From: Paenibacillus_E sp052115445
GTDB taxonomy: Bacteria; Bacillota; Bacilli; Paenibacillales; NBRC-103111
NCBI RefSeq assembly: GCF_052115445.1
Contig: NZ_JBFRGR010000003.1
Coordinates: forward strand, 62,001 to 126,000
DNA: 64,000 bases
Reading direction: 5' to 3'
The notes below the pieces were generated by a model. It saw only the letters and a list, made by a program, of their open reading frames with translations. It had not been told where the DNA came from and made no database searches. Positions 7,354 to 16,352 of the stretch are shown piece by piece (within the stretch, counting starts at the first letter, position 1; each line of letters opens with the position of its first letter). The position numbers and the translations under genes are program-made.

Positions 7354-9639
7354 ATGAAGACACATACTTACTTACGCAAATTAATCGTGCTGACGCTCGT
7401 TGTGGGGGCTTTTCCAGTTCTTATTTTGGGATGGTACTCGTATACATATTCCTCTCATACCGTTCTGGAAAAGGTGAACGAAAGCAACGCACAAATCTTG
7501 CGTCAAACGCAGCTGCGCGTCGAGCAAACGTTGAAGACCATCGATTACACAGCATCGCAATTGCTGAATACTCCGCTCATGACGAGCGCGATTGGCAAGC
7601 GGCTTACCATCACGGATTCAGAGCTCATTAACGATCTCTATGATAACCTTCTGGGGATACAGACCTTCGAGCTGGGAATCAAGGACGTCTTCCTGTTTAG
7701 CCTGGAGAATGATTGGTTAATTAGCAATTCAGGTTTTAATGAATATAGTCATGTGAAAATGAAAGATCTGTTGCGTGAGTTCGCCACGATGCAGCCTGGC
7801 TCCAAGTGGGTCAGCATGGACTTATCCGAGCGTTATGATGCGGAATCATCGGTTGTGAGCAATAACTACACGATTATGAATGTTAAAAAGTGGCCGATCA
7901 ACTCCCTGAAGCCTCAGGGGATGATGGCGGTACTGTTGTCAGGCAAGGAAACGAACAACCTGATCGATTTAGAAGATGACAACATGGGACAGATCTACAT
8001 CTTGGATGAAATGAACAAGCTCGTTGCTCATAGGGACCGAACATTAATCGGTCAAGATATGTCGCAAGAGGCGTTCATTCGTCACATCGCGGAATCAAAC
8101 GAGTCAACCGGGCTGTTCAAATCCAAAATGCAGGACGAGGACATGTCCATTTCTTATCGCAAATCGGCTTACAATGGTTGGACGTACGTAGCTGTGCTAC
8201 CGATTAGTGAGATGACGAAGCGGGCCAAAAGCATTGCATGGACATCCTTGTGGGTTAGTGTCATCGCTTTGTGTACATCCGTTATCATCGCGGTACTTGG
8301 TACACGCAGTGTGTATAGACCTGTAAGGAGCATTTATCGCTCCCTTGCCGATGCCAAAACTTCGCGTGAAGCGAAGGACGAATTAGGCGTCATCAGCGAA
8401 GGCATTCAATCGCTTTTATCCAATCAATCGCGGATGCAATTTCAGTTGGAAGGCCAACAAGAGCATATGACCGAGCTGCTCGTTCGCAAGATGCTCACGG
8501 GTGAGGCGAAGTCATCAGAAATTCAAGAGCGACTCCAGTATTATGGCTATACCTTGGAGTGGGATAAAATGCGCGTGCTGCTTTTCCAAATCGATGATTT
8601 AGCGGAAAGTCGGTTTGATGAGAAGGACCGTGATTTACTGCTCTTCGCTATCAGCAATATCGTTTCGGAACTAGTGCCGAGTCAAGAGCGGTTGGCTCCG
8701 ATCGTCTTTCAAGACGCGGTGCTACTGATTGCGGGTACGCAAACAGGCTCTGAAGAATCCTTCAAGGATAAGGTGTTCGATATGGCTGTTACCATTCAAG
8801 AAGCAGTGAAAGGCTACCTGTCTGTAGAAGCGAGTGTGGGCATCAGTCGGAGTTTCACTCATTGGATGGATGCAGAGCAAGGTTATGCGGAATGCGTAGT
8901 GGCGCTGAAATATCGCGTGCAGCTTGGGAGGGAGGCGGCATTGTTCATTGAGGACGTGCAGCCTAAGAAAGGCAAGGAGAGTCAATATCCGAAGGAAGCG
9001 GCAGCGCAATTAATCGATGCGATCCAGTCGTCTGATAAGACACGTGCACATGTGGCGTTAGCGATATTCATTGAGAATGCCTCCAAATCCGTCGATAATC
9101 ACAACGATTATCAGCTTTCACTCGTGCGTTTGTTGGTCGATTTGATCCGTCTGCTGCAAGATTCCGGCATCTCGTTATATGCGCTGAATCAGAAGGAGCG
9201 CTCCCTGTTCGATGAGCTGCTGCACCTTCATGCTGCCAGGGAGATCGAAGCTTGGTTCTACGAGCAAATTGTGGAGCCTAGCATCGGCTTGCTGGAAGAG
9301 CGGAGGGATACGCAATTCCGTACGATTTCGGATGAGGTGAAGCGACTGATTGAGGAAGCGTTTGATACGGATTTAACGTTGGAAAAATGCGCTGCACGCA
9401 TTAATTATCACCCGCAGTACATCAGTCGGGTGTTCCGTCAGGAGACGGGGATTAATTTTGCCGAGTATTTGGCGCAATACCGTCTCGATATTGCCAAACG
9501 CTGGCTGCGCGAGACGAATATGACGGTCACGGATATCGCGGAGAAGCTCAAATACAACAATCCGGCGAATTTCATTCGCTATTTCCGCAAAATGGAAGGC
9601 ATAACCCCCGGACAGTATCGGGGGAAACCAGAGAAGTGA
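7354..9639 (+). CDS. Membrane sensor / AraC-family transcriptional regulator (cassette A)
   Basis: One-component regulator of about 761 aa, probably controlling cassette A and the hydrolases downstream. ATG 7354 follows a GAAGGAG site at 7336-7342; an earlier in-frame start at 7243 adds 37 unlikely residues. A first membrane segment (LIVLTLVVGAFPVLILGWYS) is followed by an extracellular region of about 260 residues. A second membrane segment lies near residues 300-320, then a linker and a C-terminal AraC domain with two helix-turn-helix motifs (LEKCAARINYHPQYISRVFR and VTDIAEKLKYNNPANFIRYF). This layout is common beside LplABC cassettes in Paenibacillus. The ligand-sensing part has no motif I can tie to a sugar. 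Its paralogue sits at 59202-61415. Confidence 0.88.
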   Translation: MKTHTYLRKLIVLTLVVGAFPVLILGWYSYTYSSHTVLEKVNESNAQILRQTQLRVEQTLKTIDYTASQLLNTPLMTSAIGKRLTITDSELINDLYDNLLGIQTFELGIKDVFLFSLENDWLISNSGFNEYSHVKMKDLLREFATMQPGSKWVSMDLSERYDAESSVVSNNYTIMNVKKWPINSLKPQGMMAVLLSGKETNNLIDLEDDNMGQIYILDEMNKLVAHRDRTLIGQDMSQEAFIRHIAESNESTGLFKSKMQDEDMSISYRKSAYNGWTYVAVLPISEMTKRAKSIAWTSLWVSVIALCTSVIIAVLGTRSVYRPVRSIYRSLADAKTSREAKDELGVISEGIQSLLSNQSRMQFQLEGQQEHMTELLVRKMLTGEAKSSEIQERLQYYGYTLEWDKMRVLLFQIDDLAESRFDEKDRDLLLFAISNIVSELVPSQERLAPIVFQDAVLLIAGTQTGSEESFKDKVFDMAVTIQEAVKGYLSVEASVGISRSFTHWMDAEQGYAECVVALKYRVQLGREAALFIEDVQPKKGKESQYPKEAAAQLIDAIQSSDKTRAHVALAIFIENASKSVDNHNDYQLSLVRLLVDLIRLLQDSGISLYALNQKERSLFDELLHLHAAREIEAWFYEQIVEPSIGLLEERRDTQFRTISDEVKRLIEEAFDTDLTLEKCAARINYHPQYISRVFRQETGINFAEYLAQYRLDIAKRWLRETNMTVTDIAEKLKYNNPANFIRYFRKMEGITPGQYRGKPEK

Positions 9640-10136
9640 AGAAGAGGACTTTAGGAACAGGTAATATGCGGACCTAAAGTCCACCTTACCACATTAGAAT
9701 TTATAAGTTTCCGGTACTAGGAAGAACAAATTCTTATTGGCGATAAAAAACTACATTTAAAACGCGGTCGCTCATCCTCGGAGGACTTCGATAGAAGTTT
9801 TTCTCACAGTATCAGAATGATAAGTTTTGGGTAAGTGAAGCTTAATTACCCGTGGCAAAAATGCAAAAGAGCATCCTTTTCGGGAGAATGCTCTTAATTA
9901 TTATAAATAAATGCAAAAGAGCATCTATTTGGGTCGAAAAAGTTAAAAAAGAGCTGAAAACACAGAAATTGATGCCTTCTCGCATCAATTTTAGCTGAAA
10001 TCGTTTATTTATTAGAAAAAGTTGCACTTATGCATTTCTCAGCCCATGGCGAGTAGGATGGTTGTCGTTAGCAAAATTAGAAAGCGCTTCCTCGATTTAT
10101 ATCTGACTATTTCCATTGGAACAGGGGGTAATATTG
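9640..10136. other. Gene-free region with several hairpins
   Basis: No gene is supported across about 500 bases. Inverted repeats are: GGACTTTAGG (9646-9655) with CCTAAAGTCC (9673-9682); AAGAGCAT (9867-9874) with ATGCTCTT (9888-9895); and AATTGATGC with GCATCAATT (9967-9990). The 14-mer ATGCAAAAGAGCAT, itself an inverted repeat, occurs at 9861-9874 and again near 9910-9923. A second pair of similar blocks (AGAAT..ATAAGTTT) lies near 9690 and 9812. The region ends in a cre-like site and the start of an SLH protein gene. The hairpins could terminate the regulator transcript, although none has a long T run. Confidence 0.5.
10079..10092. promoter_or_regulatory. cre-like CcpA operator upstream of the SLH-hydrolase operon
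   Basis: agaaagcgcttcct differs at one position from the palindrome agaaagcgctttct at 17939-17952 and has the GAAAGCGCTT core of catabolite-responsive elements. It lies 45 bases upstream of the GTG start at 10137, placed to give glucose repression. Similarity to the published consensus is partial (three mismatches). Confidence 0.4.
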
Positions 10137-11789
10137 GTGTTGATAAATCGCTTAACAAGCATGCTGTTGGTCTTTGTATTGCTTTTCACGGCAAGCATCG
10201 TCGATGCAGCTGAACCGTCAACGAGTCTTGCTGCGATCGGACAGAAAAAGCAAGGCGAATCATTGACGATCCAAGGAACAACGAGCTTGCAGGAAGTCAT
10301 CGTTCAGATTATGCGACCCAACAATACAATGTTGGAAATGGACCAACTGACGAAGGCGGAGCTGCTCACGGGTATGATGATAACATTGCCGACGAATGCA
10401 CCACTGGGGAGCTATACGGTGAAGGTTGGTTCCGGAAGTGATGTCTGTGTGGCAACGTTCGTAGTTATTGCAAGCGGGGGTGGTGGTCCGGGGACAGAAC
10501 CGGGGACGGATCCTGGCACAGATCCTGGCACAGATCCAGGGACAGAGGTTCCGCCTGTGGGGGAGGATACCCCGACAAATCCTGAGCTTCCTACCGTGAA
10601 GCCTGGCATCGGTGAACTTGCGCTGCAAGCTGTGAATGGGCAAGACGCAGCTGGCGTGGCGAAAGCGGCTGTGACACTGGAAGCGCTAGATCAGGCCTTC
10701 GCTAACTTGCAGGGCACTGCTTCGTCTAAGCTGACGCTGGACGTGCAGAAAGTGGAAGGGGCAGTTGCTTATGAAACGAGCCTTCCGGCGGCAGCCTTAA
10801 CCGAAGGAGGCATGAAACGACAGCTGACGCTTCAAACCGAGTTCGGCTCGTTAACCTTGCCGAGCAACATGTTTACAACAGAGGTCATGGCAGGGAAAGC
10901 GAATGTGTCTATCACGTTGCGCCATGTCCAAGCAGATAGCTTCTCGGAGAAAGTGAAGACTGCGATTGGCAATCGGCCCATTGTGGACATTCATGTGAAA
11001 CTTGATGGTAAACCGGTGCCCTGGGCCAATGCCCAAGCGCCAGTTAACGTATCAATCCCATACCAACCTACATTAACGGAGCGGAATCACCCTGATAACA
11101 TCACGATATGGTATCTCGACGAGAGTGGACAGCCCGTACCTGTGACGAGCGGCAAATACGACGAGAGATCAGGGACGGTGACGTTTACCACCACACATTT
11201 TAGCTCATATGCCGTCGTCTATGTGTCGAAGACATTTGGAGATATCGCCAAATTCCCATGGGCTCAGAAGCAGATAGAGGCTCTGGCAGCTAAAGGAATC
11301 ATAGCAGGAACATCGGAGCAGGCATTTTCTCCTGCGGACTCGATTAAACGTGCTGATTTTGTCTTGCTGCTCGTGCGGACTCTAGAAATGAATGCGTCAG
11401 CAGGGGAAAGCTTCGCGGATGTTCATGCTAGTGATTACTATCACGAGGCGGTTCAAACGGCAAGAACGCTCGGCATTACGCAAGGTTTTGGCGATAACCA
11501 GTTCAAGCCGAACCAAATCATTTCCAGACAGGAAATGATGACGTTTACAGCGAGAGCACTGACCATCGCTGGTAAGCTGAAGCCTACTGGAGCCGGAACT
11601 GGCACGGATTTGGCAGCTTTCAAGGATGCAGCTGAAGTAGCGAGCTATGCGTCAGAGAGCATCAAGGCGTTGATTCAGCAAGGGATCATCGAAGGCAGCA
11701 ACGGCTTGCTGCAACCGTTGGCTAGTACGAGCAGAGCGGAAACAGCCGTAATGCTGTACCGGATTTATCATTTATCGGGAGGTAGGTAA
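10137..11789 (+). CDS. Secreted SLH-domain surface protein (scaffold-like)
   Basis: About 550 aa. I choose GTG 10137 because the AGGGGG site (10123-10128) lies 8 bases upstream; TTG starts at 10116, 10134 and 10140 are alternatives. A signal peptide ends near VDAAEP. A small beta-type domain follows, then a Pro/Gly/Thr/Asp repeat linker (PGTDPGTDPGTD), then a domain of about 200 residues often seen in Paenibacillus surface proteins. Three C-terminal SLH domains (starting FGDIAKFPWAQ, FADVHASDYYH and FKDAAEVASYA) anchor to pyruvylated secondary wall polymer. No catalytic domain is visible. Its stop codon is 2 bases before the hydrolase start, and the hydrolase ribosome site lies inside its last codons. 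The two proteins are therefore probably made together. Confidence 0.85.
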   Translation: MLINRLTSMLLVFVLLFTASIVDAAEPSTSLAAIGQKKQGESLTIQGTTSLQEVIVQIMRPNNTMLEMDQLTKAELLTGMMITLPTNAPLGSYTVKVGSGSDVCVATFVVIASGGGGPGTEPGTDPGTDPGTDPGTEVPPVGEDTPTNPELPTVKPGIGELALQAVNGQDAAGVAKAAVTLEALDQAFANLQGTASSKLTLDVQKVEGAVAYETSLPAAALTEGGMKRQLTLQTEFGSLTLPSNMFTTEVMAGKANVSITLRHVQADSFSEKVKTAIGNRPIVDIHVKLDGKPVPWANAQAPVNVSIPYQPTLTERNHPDNITIWYLDESGQPVPVTSGKYDERSGTVTFTTTHFSSYAVVYVSKTFGDIAKFPWAQKQIEALAAKGIIAGTSEQAFSPADSIKRADFVLLLVRTLEMNASAGESFADVHASDYYHEAVQTARTLGITQGFGDNQFKPNQIISRQEMMTFTARALTIAGKLKPTGAGTGTDLAAFKDAAEVASYASESIKALIQQGIIEGSNGLLQPLASTSRAETAVMLYRIYHLSGGR

Positions 11790-11791
11790 GG

Positions 11792-14700
11792 ATGGGATCA
11801 TTTAAAAAGCATTGTGCTGCGCTGACTGCAGCCCTCATGCTCACTTCAGCCGCCGTAAGTTTTGCCCCGCAATCTGCGCATGCAGCGAGCGTGAACATGG
11901 AGGCGGACTATGCGGTCTCAGAAGGACCGCTTGTACGAACGGAGCAATTTAACAATACGAATTACACCCCACTGCCTGTTCATGTCGTGGATGAATTGAA
12001 AGGGATTAAAACGAAGGTCGTACGGGATTTTGTCAAAATCAACTGGTATTACAATAAAGATAGTGCGAACAGTGATTATTTGGCCTACTCCATTGACGAT
12101 GCGCGAAATGCGAACAATCCAGATTTGCTGAGCGCACGCAAAGAAACGTATGACTTCATGTCTCAATTTTCCGATTCCCTGCTGATCTCTCTAGCGTACT
12201 CCTATGGCGGCGACGCGAATCCGGAGAAGAACCGTTTGATCGCAGGTGAAACGACGATGAATTGGCCGGAATTTGATAAGGCCATGAAGAAAATTATTTA
12301 TACGTTGAAGGAGAAAAATCCAAAGCTCGAATACATTGAGGTCGGCAACGAACCGAACTTGGAGCCAGCATTTTACGGGCATACCAAGGAAGACATTCCC
12401 GGTTATATGCGCATGTATCAAGGGATGTCAGAAGCTGTGAAATGGGTCAATACCCAAGGGCTCACTGGCCAATCCGTTAAGGTGGGGGGACCGGTTTTAT
12501 CTGGATATAATTTTGACAAGCAGAAGCAGTTTGTCGATATCGCTTATGCGAATGGTTATCAAGTGGATTTCGTTTCTTGGCACCGCTACCAAGAGGATGT
12601 GCGGATGAATGAGACACAGGAAATTGAGATGAAAGGCTATCTGCACAGGTTTTATCCGAATGCCACCACCATTGTGAGTGAGTACGGTTGGAAAGGCGGT
12701 GGCGGCTTAAGCGATACGACGAACAATGTCGGTCTCGCCAAGCAAGCGGCTTTCATGACGGATTCGGCCTACTTTTATGCGCGTGGAGGCACCGACATCC
12801 CGATGAATTGGGTCGCGGTGCATACGCTCAACGCCTATTTCAAAAACCAATTCGATGTCGACTATGCGTTAAGCAACGGGGATACGACGAATTGGCAATC
12901 TTTTACCAATAGCGATCCGCGATCCTTACAGTATTTGAACTTGCGCGGTTGGCGTGAATCCGCTTCGACGTCGAAGNCGATGAAAATCAAAGAGATTCGC
13001 TTCTTTGACAGCAGCAATAATCCCATTCCAATACCGAATGCACTTAATGATCCTAGCATTGCAGCTGTAACAGACAATGATGATGCAACACAATTTACGC
13101 AATCCGACTATTGGACGTGGTTGAAGTTTGATTTAGGCTCGAATGCGCCAGCAATCGCGCGAGTGGATATCAAATGGGGGAACACGGACATCAACACGTT
13201 CCAACTCATCGGGACGAGTGATAAGCTGAAATATTACGAGGTGCTCGGTCATACTTTTTTCACACCATATTTCAATACAATGCGCATGTTTGCTCAGTTG
13301 GGGGATACGCGCGTAAAGACAAGCGGCGGCAGCACGGACATCTATGGTACACGGATGTTAGCCACGAAGAACAGCGATACGAAAGCTACGATGATGGTTT
13401 GGAACAAGCAAGGTGACGGGACAGCATCCGCCAATGTGGATATTAGTGTGAAGAATTTACCTGCGGGCTTCCAAGGGAAAAGCGTGCGCTACAAAAAGCT
13501 GCTGGTCGATGAATCCCATAGTAATCATGCTTATAACAAAATAGATGATCTGCAAATGGTCGACGAAGGGATCGTCAATCTCACCGATACGATCGTGCTA
13601 AGCCAAACGCTGGAGAAAAATGCGGTCATGCTCATCGAGCTGGAAGCCGTGGATCCGAGCATCAAAAATATCGTGTCCGCAGGTAAAACGGTGACCCTAT
13701 CTCAAGGCATGACGGGCGGAGCCAACCTCGTGGATGGCTATGATACAACGGCAGCTATTGCTGCGAATAACACGTATCCGCAAACGGTGACGGTCGATTT
13801 AGGCAAGTCCTACCAGCTCGCGGGCATGGGCATCGATTGGACGAATAGCGCTTCCAGAGGGTACACGTATAAAATCGAAACCAGCCTGGACGGTGTCAAT
13901 TTTGCACTAGCATCGGATATGACATTTAGCTCGAACCCGGCCTACGTACCGCCTTTGGGAAATAGTCTGGCTTGGTTCACCGGGAAAGCACGCTATGTGA
14001 AACTAACGGTAACAGGCTCTACGTACGATGGCCCGCTATCGATCAATGAAGTGAAAGTATTTGCAGATGGGATGTACAAAAACGGGTTCGAATCCACCGC
14101 TGATCGGGATACTTCCGCTTGGACGATGATCGGGTACAGCAGCGCCTCTACGCCATGGACATTCGCAACTGACAGCGTGACGAACAACACTTACGCGATT
14201 CCGGTAAATACGTACGGCACAACACCTAGTTTTGCCATCCTTGGGGAAGACTTAAAGGACTATGGGGTCGAAGCTCGTGTTAAGGTGGCGAATAGCAGCT
14301 ACACAGGTCAAGTACAGATGGGGTTGCTGGCTAGAGCGAGCACGTATAATAGTCAGTATTATTTTAAAATAATGAGAACGAGTACGACCAATCAAGCTAT
14401 TCTGGAAAAAAGAATCAGCGGAACGACGACGGTTCTTGCAACGGTTGATTTGCCGACAGCAATTGATTCGTCGAAATGGTATAAGCTCAATCTAGAAACG
14501 ATTGGCACAACATTGAAAGGCTATGTCGATGGTAAACTTGTCATTGAAACAACAGATGCAAGCCGTACGAGTGGTAAATTCGGCTTACGCAGTCATGACG
14601 CGTTAGCAAGCTTCGATGATGTGAGGGTATATCCGATCGTACCGTTGCTTGGCAGTATCAAAGTAGACGGCGTGGCGATCAACGGATTTGATCCAAAGAT

Positions 14701-16183
14701 CAACAGCTACACCGTGCTTGTGCCTTCTACGACAAGTACCGTGACGGTTACTGGATCAGCCTATGGAACTGGCAGTATTGCCGTTTCGCCAGCCTCAGGG
14801 CAAGTGACGTTTGATGCGGTAGGCCAAGAGAAAACCTATACGATTGCGGCCTTATCGAGTGAAGGGAATGGGGCGAATTACTATTCGCTTAGACTCAAGC
14901 AAGCCAGCTCTGATGCGACGCTAAGCAGCTTAAGGCTGTCCGTGGTCACTGACCCACTGACAGATCCAGGTCAGAAGCTGCCAGCCATGAGTATTGCACT
15001 CATCCCAGGGCAAACGGATTATACGATTCACGTACCTTCCAGGACGAATTATGTCAAAGTCGTTGAGGCTGTGCCGACAGCGAGCAATGTGGCAACCGCA
15101 CAGATTTCCGATGCCATTATGGTGAATGGAACAGGTACTGCGAAGGTGACAGTTACCTCAGAGGCTGGTACATCTACCGTATATACGTTGCATTTGGTAG
15201 CCAATGCTGAAGCTCCGACTGGTGCGGTGCTGTACCAGGAAAATTTTGAAAATGGCAGCTTCAATGTTGACCCTACTACAGGGTGGAACAATGGGGCAAC
15301 GCCGAATGGCGCTTCCTCACATCTGCGAGTCGTGGATGAAGAGCAAGGTAAGGTGCTTGAGAAATATACAACGACAAGCATGGCTTTTACCGTAGGTCAA
15401 AGTGCATGGAAGAATTACGATGTGCGAGCAAGGGTCAAAGCGCAAGTCGGAACCTCACTGCCGGGAGTGATTGCGCGCTCTTCCGAAGATGCGAAGAACT
15501 TCTATATGCTGCGTATTCATAATGGCACCAATGGCTTAGCGGGCGGCAGTACAGGCTATGTGGCCTTGGGCCGTATGGTGAATGGCAGTCTAAAGGAACT
15601 GGACAGCAAAAAAATTCCTTATCCGTACATCGTCGGGAACTGGTATCAATTGAGACTGATCGTTGATGGCAATCATCTCAAGGGCTATGTGGATGATAAC
15701 CTCATTTTCGATGAAATCGATAATGGCGCTTTGTTCTCCTCGAATCCACCTGCCTTAACGCAAGGGAAAGCGGGTATCCGAGTCGCTAATCAAGTAGCCA
15801 GAATCGACGATTTCGTCGTGACCGAATTGACAGATGACGTTGTCGTCGTGCCGCCGGTGGATACACCTTTACCTTTTTCCATACAAGGTCAATTGAACAG
15901 AAGTAATGGTCTAAGTGCGAGTGTACTTGTTAACAGTACGGCAAATGCAGCTGATCATCCGGGAACGGAAGTTGTCTTTTTCCAATTGCTCAAAGGAACA
16001 ACACCTGTCTCTTATGTCGCTATGGAAGGCGAAGTGGGAGCGGGTCATCGTGTAGTCGGACACTTCGATGTAGCGGATCCTGAGAATTCGGGCTATCACG
16101 TGCATGCTTTCGTGGTTAGTTCATTGGATCTCTTGAACGAAAGTTTGCCGCTTGCGCTATCGAATAAGCTGGACCTTGAATAA
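11792..16183 (+). CDS. Secreted multidomain glycoside hydrolase, GH39-like clan A
   Basis: 1463 aa with a signal peptide ending near SAHAAS. The catalytic barrel spans about residues 35-395. Paired acids of clan GH-A are visible as VGNEPN (Glu187, acid/base) and VSEYGW (Glu297, nucleophile). Around residues 396-470 a discoidin (F5/8 C)-like block interrupts the hydrolase before its beta-sandwich part resumes. Further on are a second discoidin-like module (about 630-760), two LamG-like modules (about 765-950 and 1145-1350) flanking two cadherin-like beta-sandwich repeats, and a short tail. No SLH domain is present; the coupled gene upstream may supply anchoring. Context favours a xylan side-chain or backbone enzyme, but the family number is inferred from motifs. 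One uncalled base lies at 12977. Confidence 0.8.
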   Translation: MGSFKKHCAALTAALMLTSAAVSFAPQSAHAASVNMEADYAVSEGPLVRTEQFNNTNYTPLPVHVVDELKGIKTKVVRDFVKINWYYNKDSANSDYLAYSIDDARNANNPDLLSARKETYDFMSQFSDSLLISLAYSYGGDANPEKNRLIAGETTMNWPEFDKAMKKIIYTLKEKNPKLEYIEVGNEPNLEPAFYGHTKEDIPGYMRMYQGMSEAVKWVNTQGLTGQSVKVGGPVLSGYNFDKQKQFVDIAYANGYQVDFVSWHRYQEDVRMNETQEIEMKGYLHRFYPNATTIVSEYGWKGGGGLSDTTNNVGLAKQAAFMTDSAYFYARGGTDIPMNWVAVHTLNAYFKNQFDVDYALSNGDTTNWQSFTNSDPRSLQYLNLRGWRESASTSKXMKIKEIRFFDSSNNPIPIPNALNDPSIAAVTDNDDATQFTQSDYWTWLKFDLGSNAPAIARVDIKWGNTDINTFQLIGTSDKLKYYEVLGHTFFTPYFNTMRMFAQLGDTRVKTSGGSTDIYGTRMLATKNSDTKATMMVWNKQGDGTASANVDISVKNLPAGFQGKSVRYKKLLVDESHSNHAYNKIDDLQMVDEGIVNLTDTIVLSQTLEKNAVMLIELEAVDPSIKNIVSAGKTVTLSQGMTGGANLVDGYDTTAAIAANNTYPQTVTVDLGKSYQLAGMGIDWTNSASRGYTYKIETSLDGVNFALASDMTFSSNPAYVPPLGNSLAWFTGKARYVKLTVTGSTYDGPLSINEVKVFADGMYKNGFESTADRDTSAWTMIGYSSASTPWTFATDSVTNNTYAIPVNTYGTTPSFAILGEDLKDYGVEARVKVANSSYTGQVQMGLLARASTYNSQYYFKIMRTSTTNQAILEKRISGTTTVLATVDLPTAIDSSKWYKLNLETIGTTLKGYVDGKLVIETTDASRTSGKFGLRSHDALASFDDVRVYPIVPLLGSIKVDGVAINGFDPKINSYTVLVPSTTSTVTVTGSAYGTGSIAVSPASGQVTFDAVGQEKTYTIAALSSEGNGANYYSLRLKQASSDATLSSLRLSVVTDPLTDPGQKLPAMSIALIPGQTDYTIHVPSRTNYVKVVEAVPTASNVATAQISDAIMVNGTGTAKVTVTSEAGTSTVYTLHLVANAEAPTGAVLYQENFENGSFNVDPTTGWNNGATPNGASSHLRVVDEEQGKVLEKYTTTSMAFTVGQSAWKNYDVRARVKAQVGTSLPGVIARSSEDAKNFYMLRIHNGTNGLAGGSTGYVALGRMVNGSLKELDSKKIPYPYIVGNWYQLRLIVDGNHLKGYVDDNLIFDEIDNGALFSSNPPALTQGKAGIRVANQVARIDDFVVTELTDDVVVVPPVDTPLPFSIQGQLNRSNGLSASVLVNSTANAADHPGTEVVFFQLLKGTTPVSYVAMEGEVGAGHRVVGHFDVADPENSGYHVHAFVVSSLDLLNESLPLALSNKLDLE

Positions 16184-16192
16184 ATGAAATAG

Positions 16193-16236
16193 ACAGGCTG
16201 TAATCCGACTATCGCGTCGTGGTTACGGCCTGTTTT
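16193..16236 (+). terminator. Terminator after the GH39-like gene
   Basis: ACAGGCTGTAATCC pairs with GGTTACGGCCTGT with few mismatches, followed by TTTT. It separates the SLH-hydrolase operon from the GH30 gene. Confidence 0.75.
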
Positions 16237-16273
16237 TGATGAAAGTCGAGATATGACTATAGACGACTATGTT

Positions 16274-16287
16274 TGAATCCGCTTACA
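16274..16287. promoter_or_regulatory. Possible cre site upstream of the GH30 gene
   Basis: TGAATCCGCTTACA has one mismatch to TGWAANCGNTNWCA and lies 66 bases before the gene start. Confidence 0.35.
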
Positions 16288-16352
16288 ATTACGTTGTCTT
16301 CAGCGGTACGCGCGGCCGAGGGAGCATCTTATAGGTGAGGAGTGGTACGCAG

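Noticed and set aside
9861..9923. Repeat pair ATGCAAAAGAGCAT as a mobile-element end or CRISPR seed
   Set aside because: Only two short copies occur, without target duplication or an adjacent transposase.
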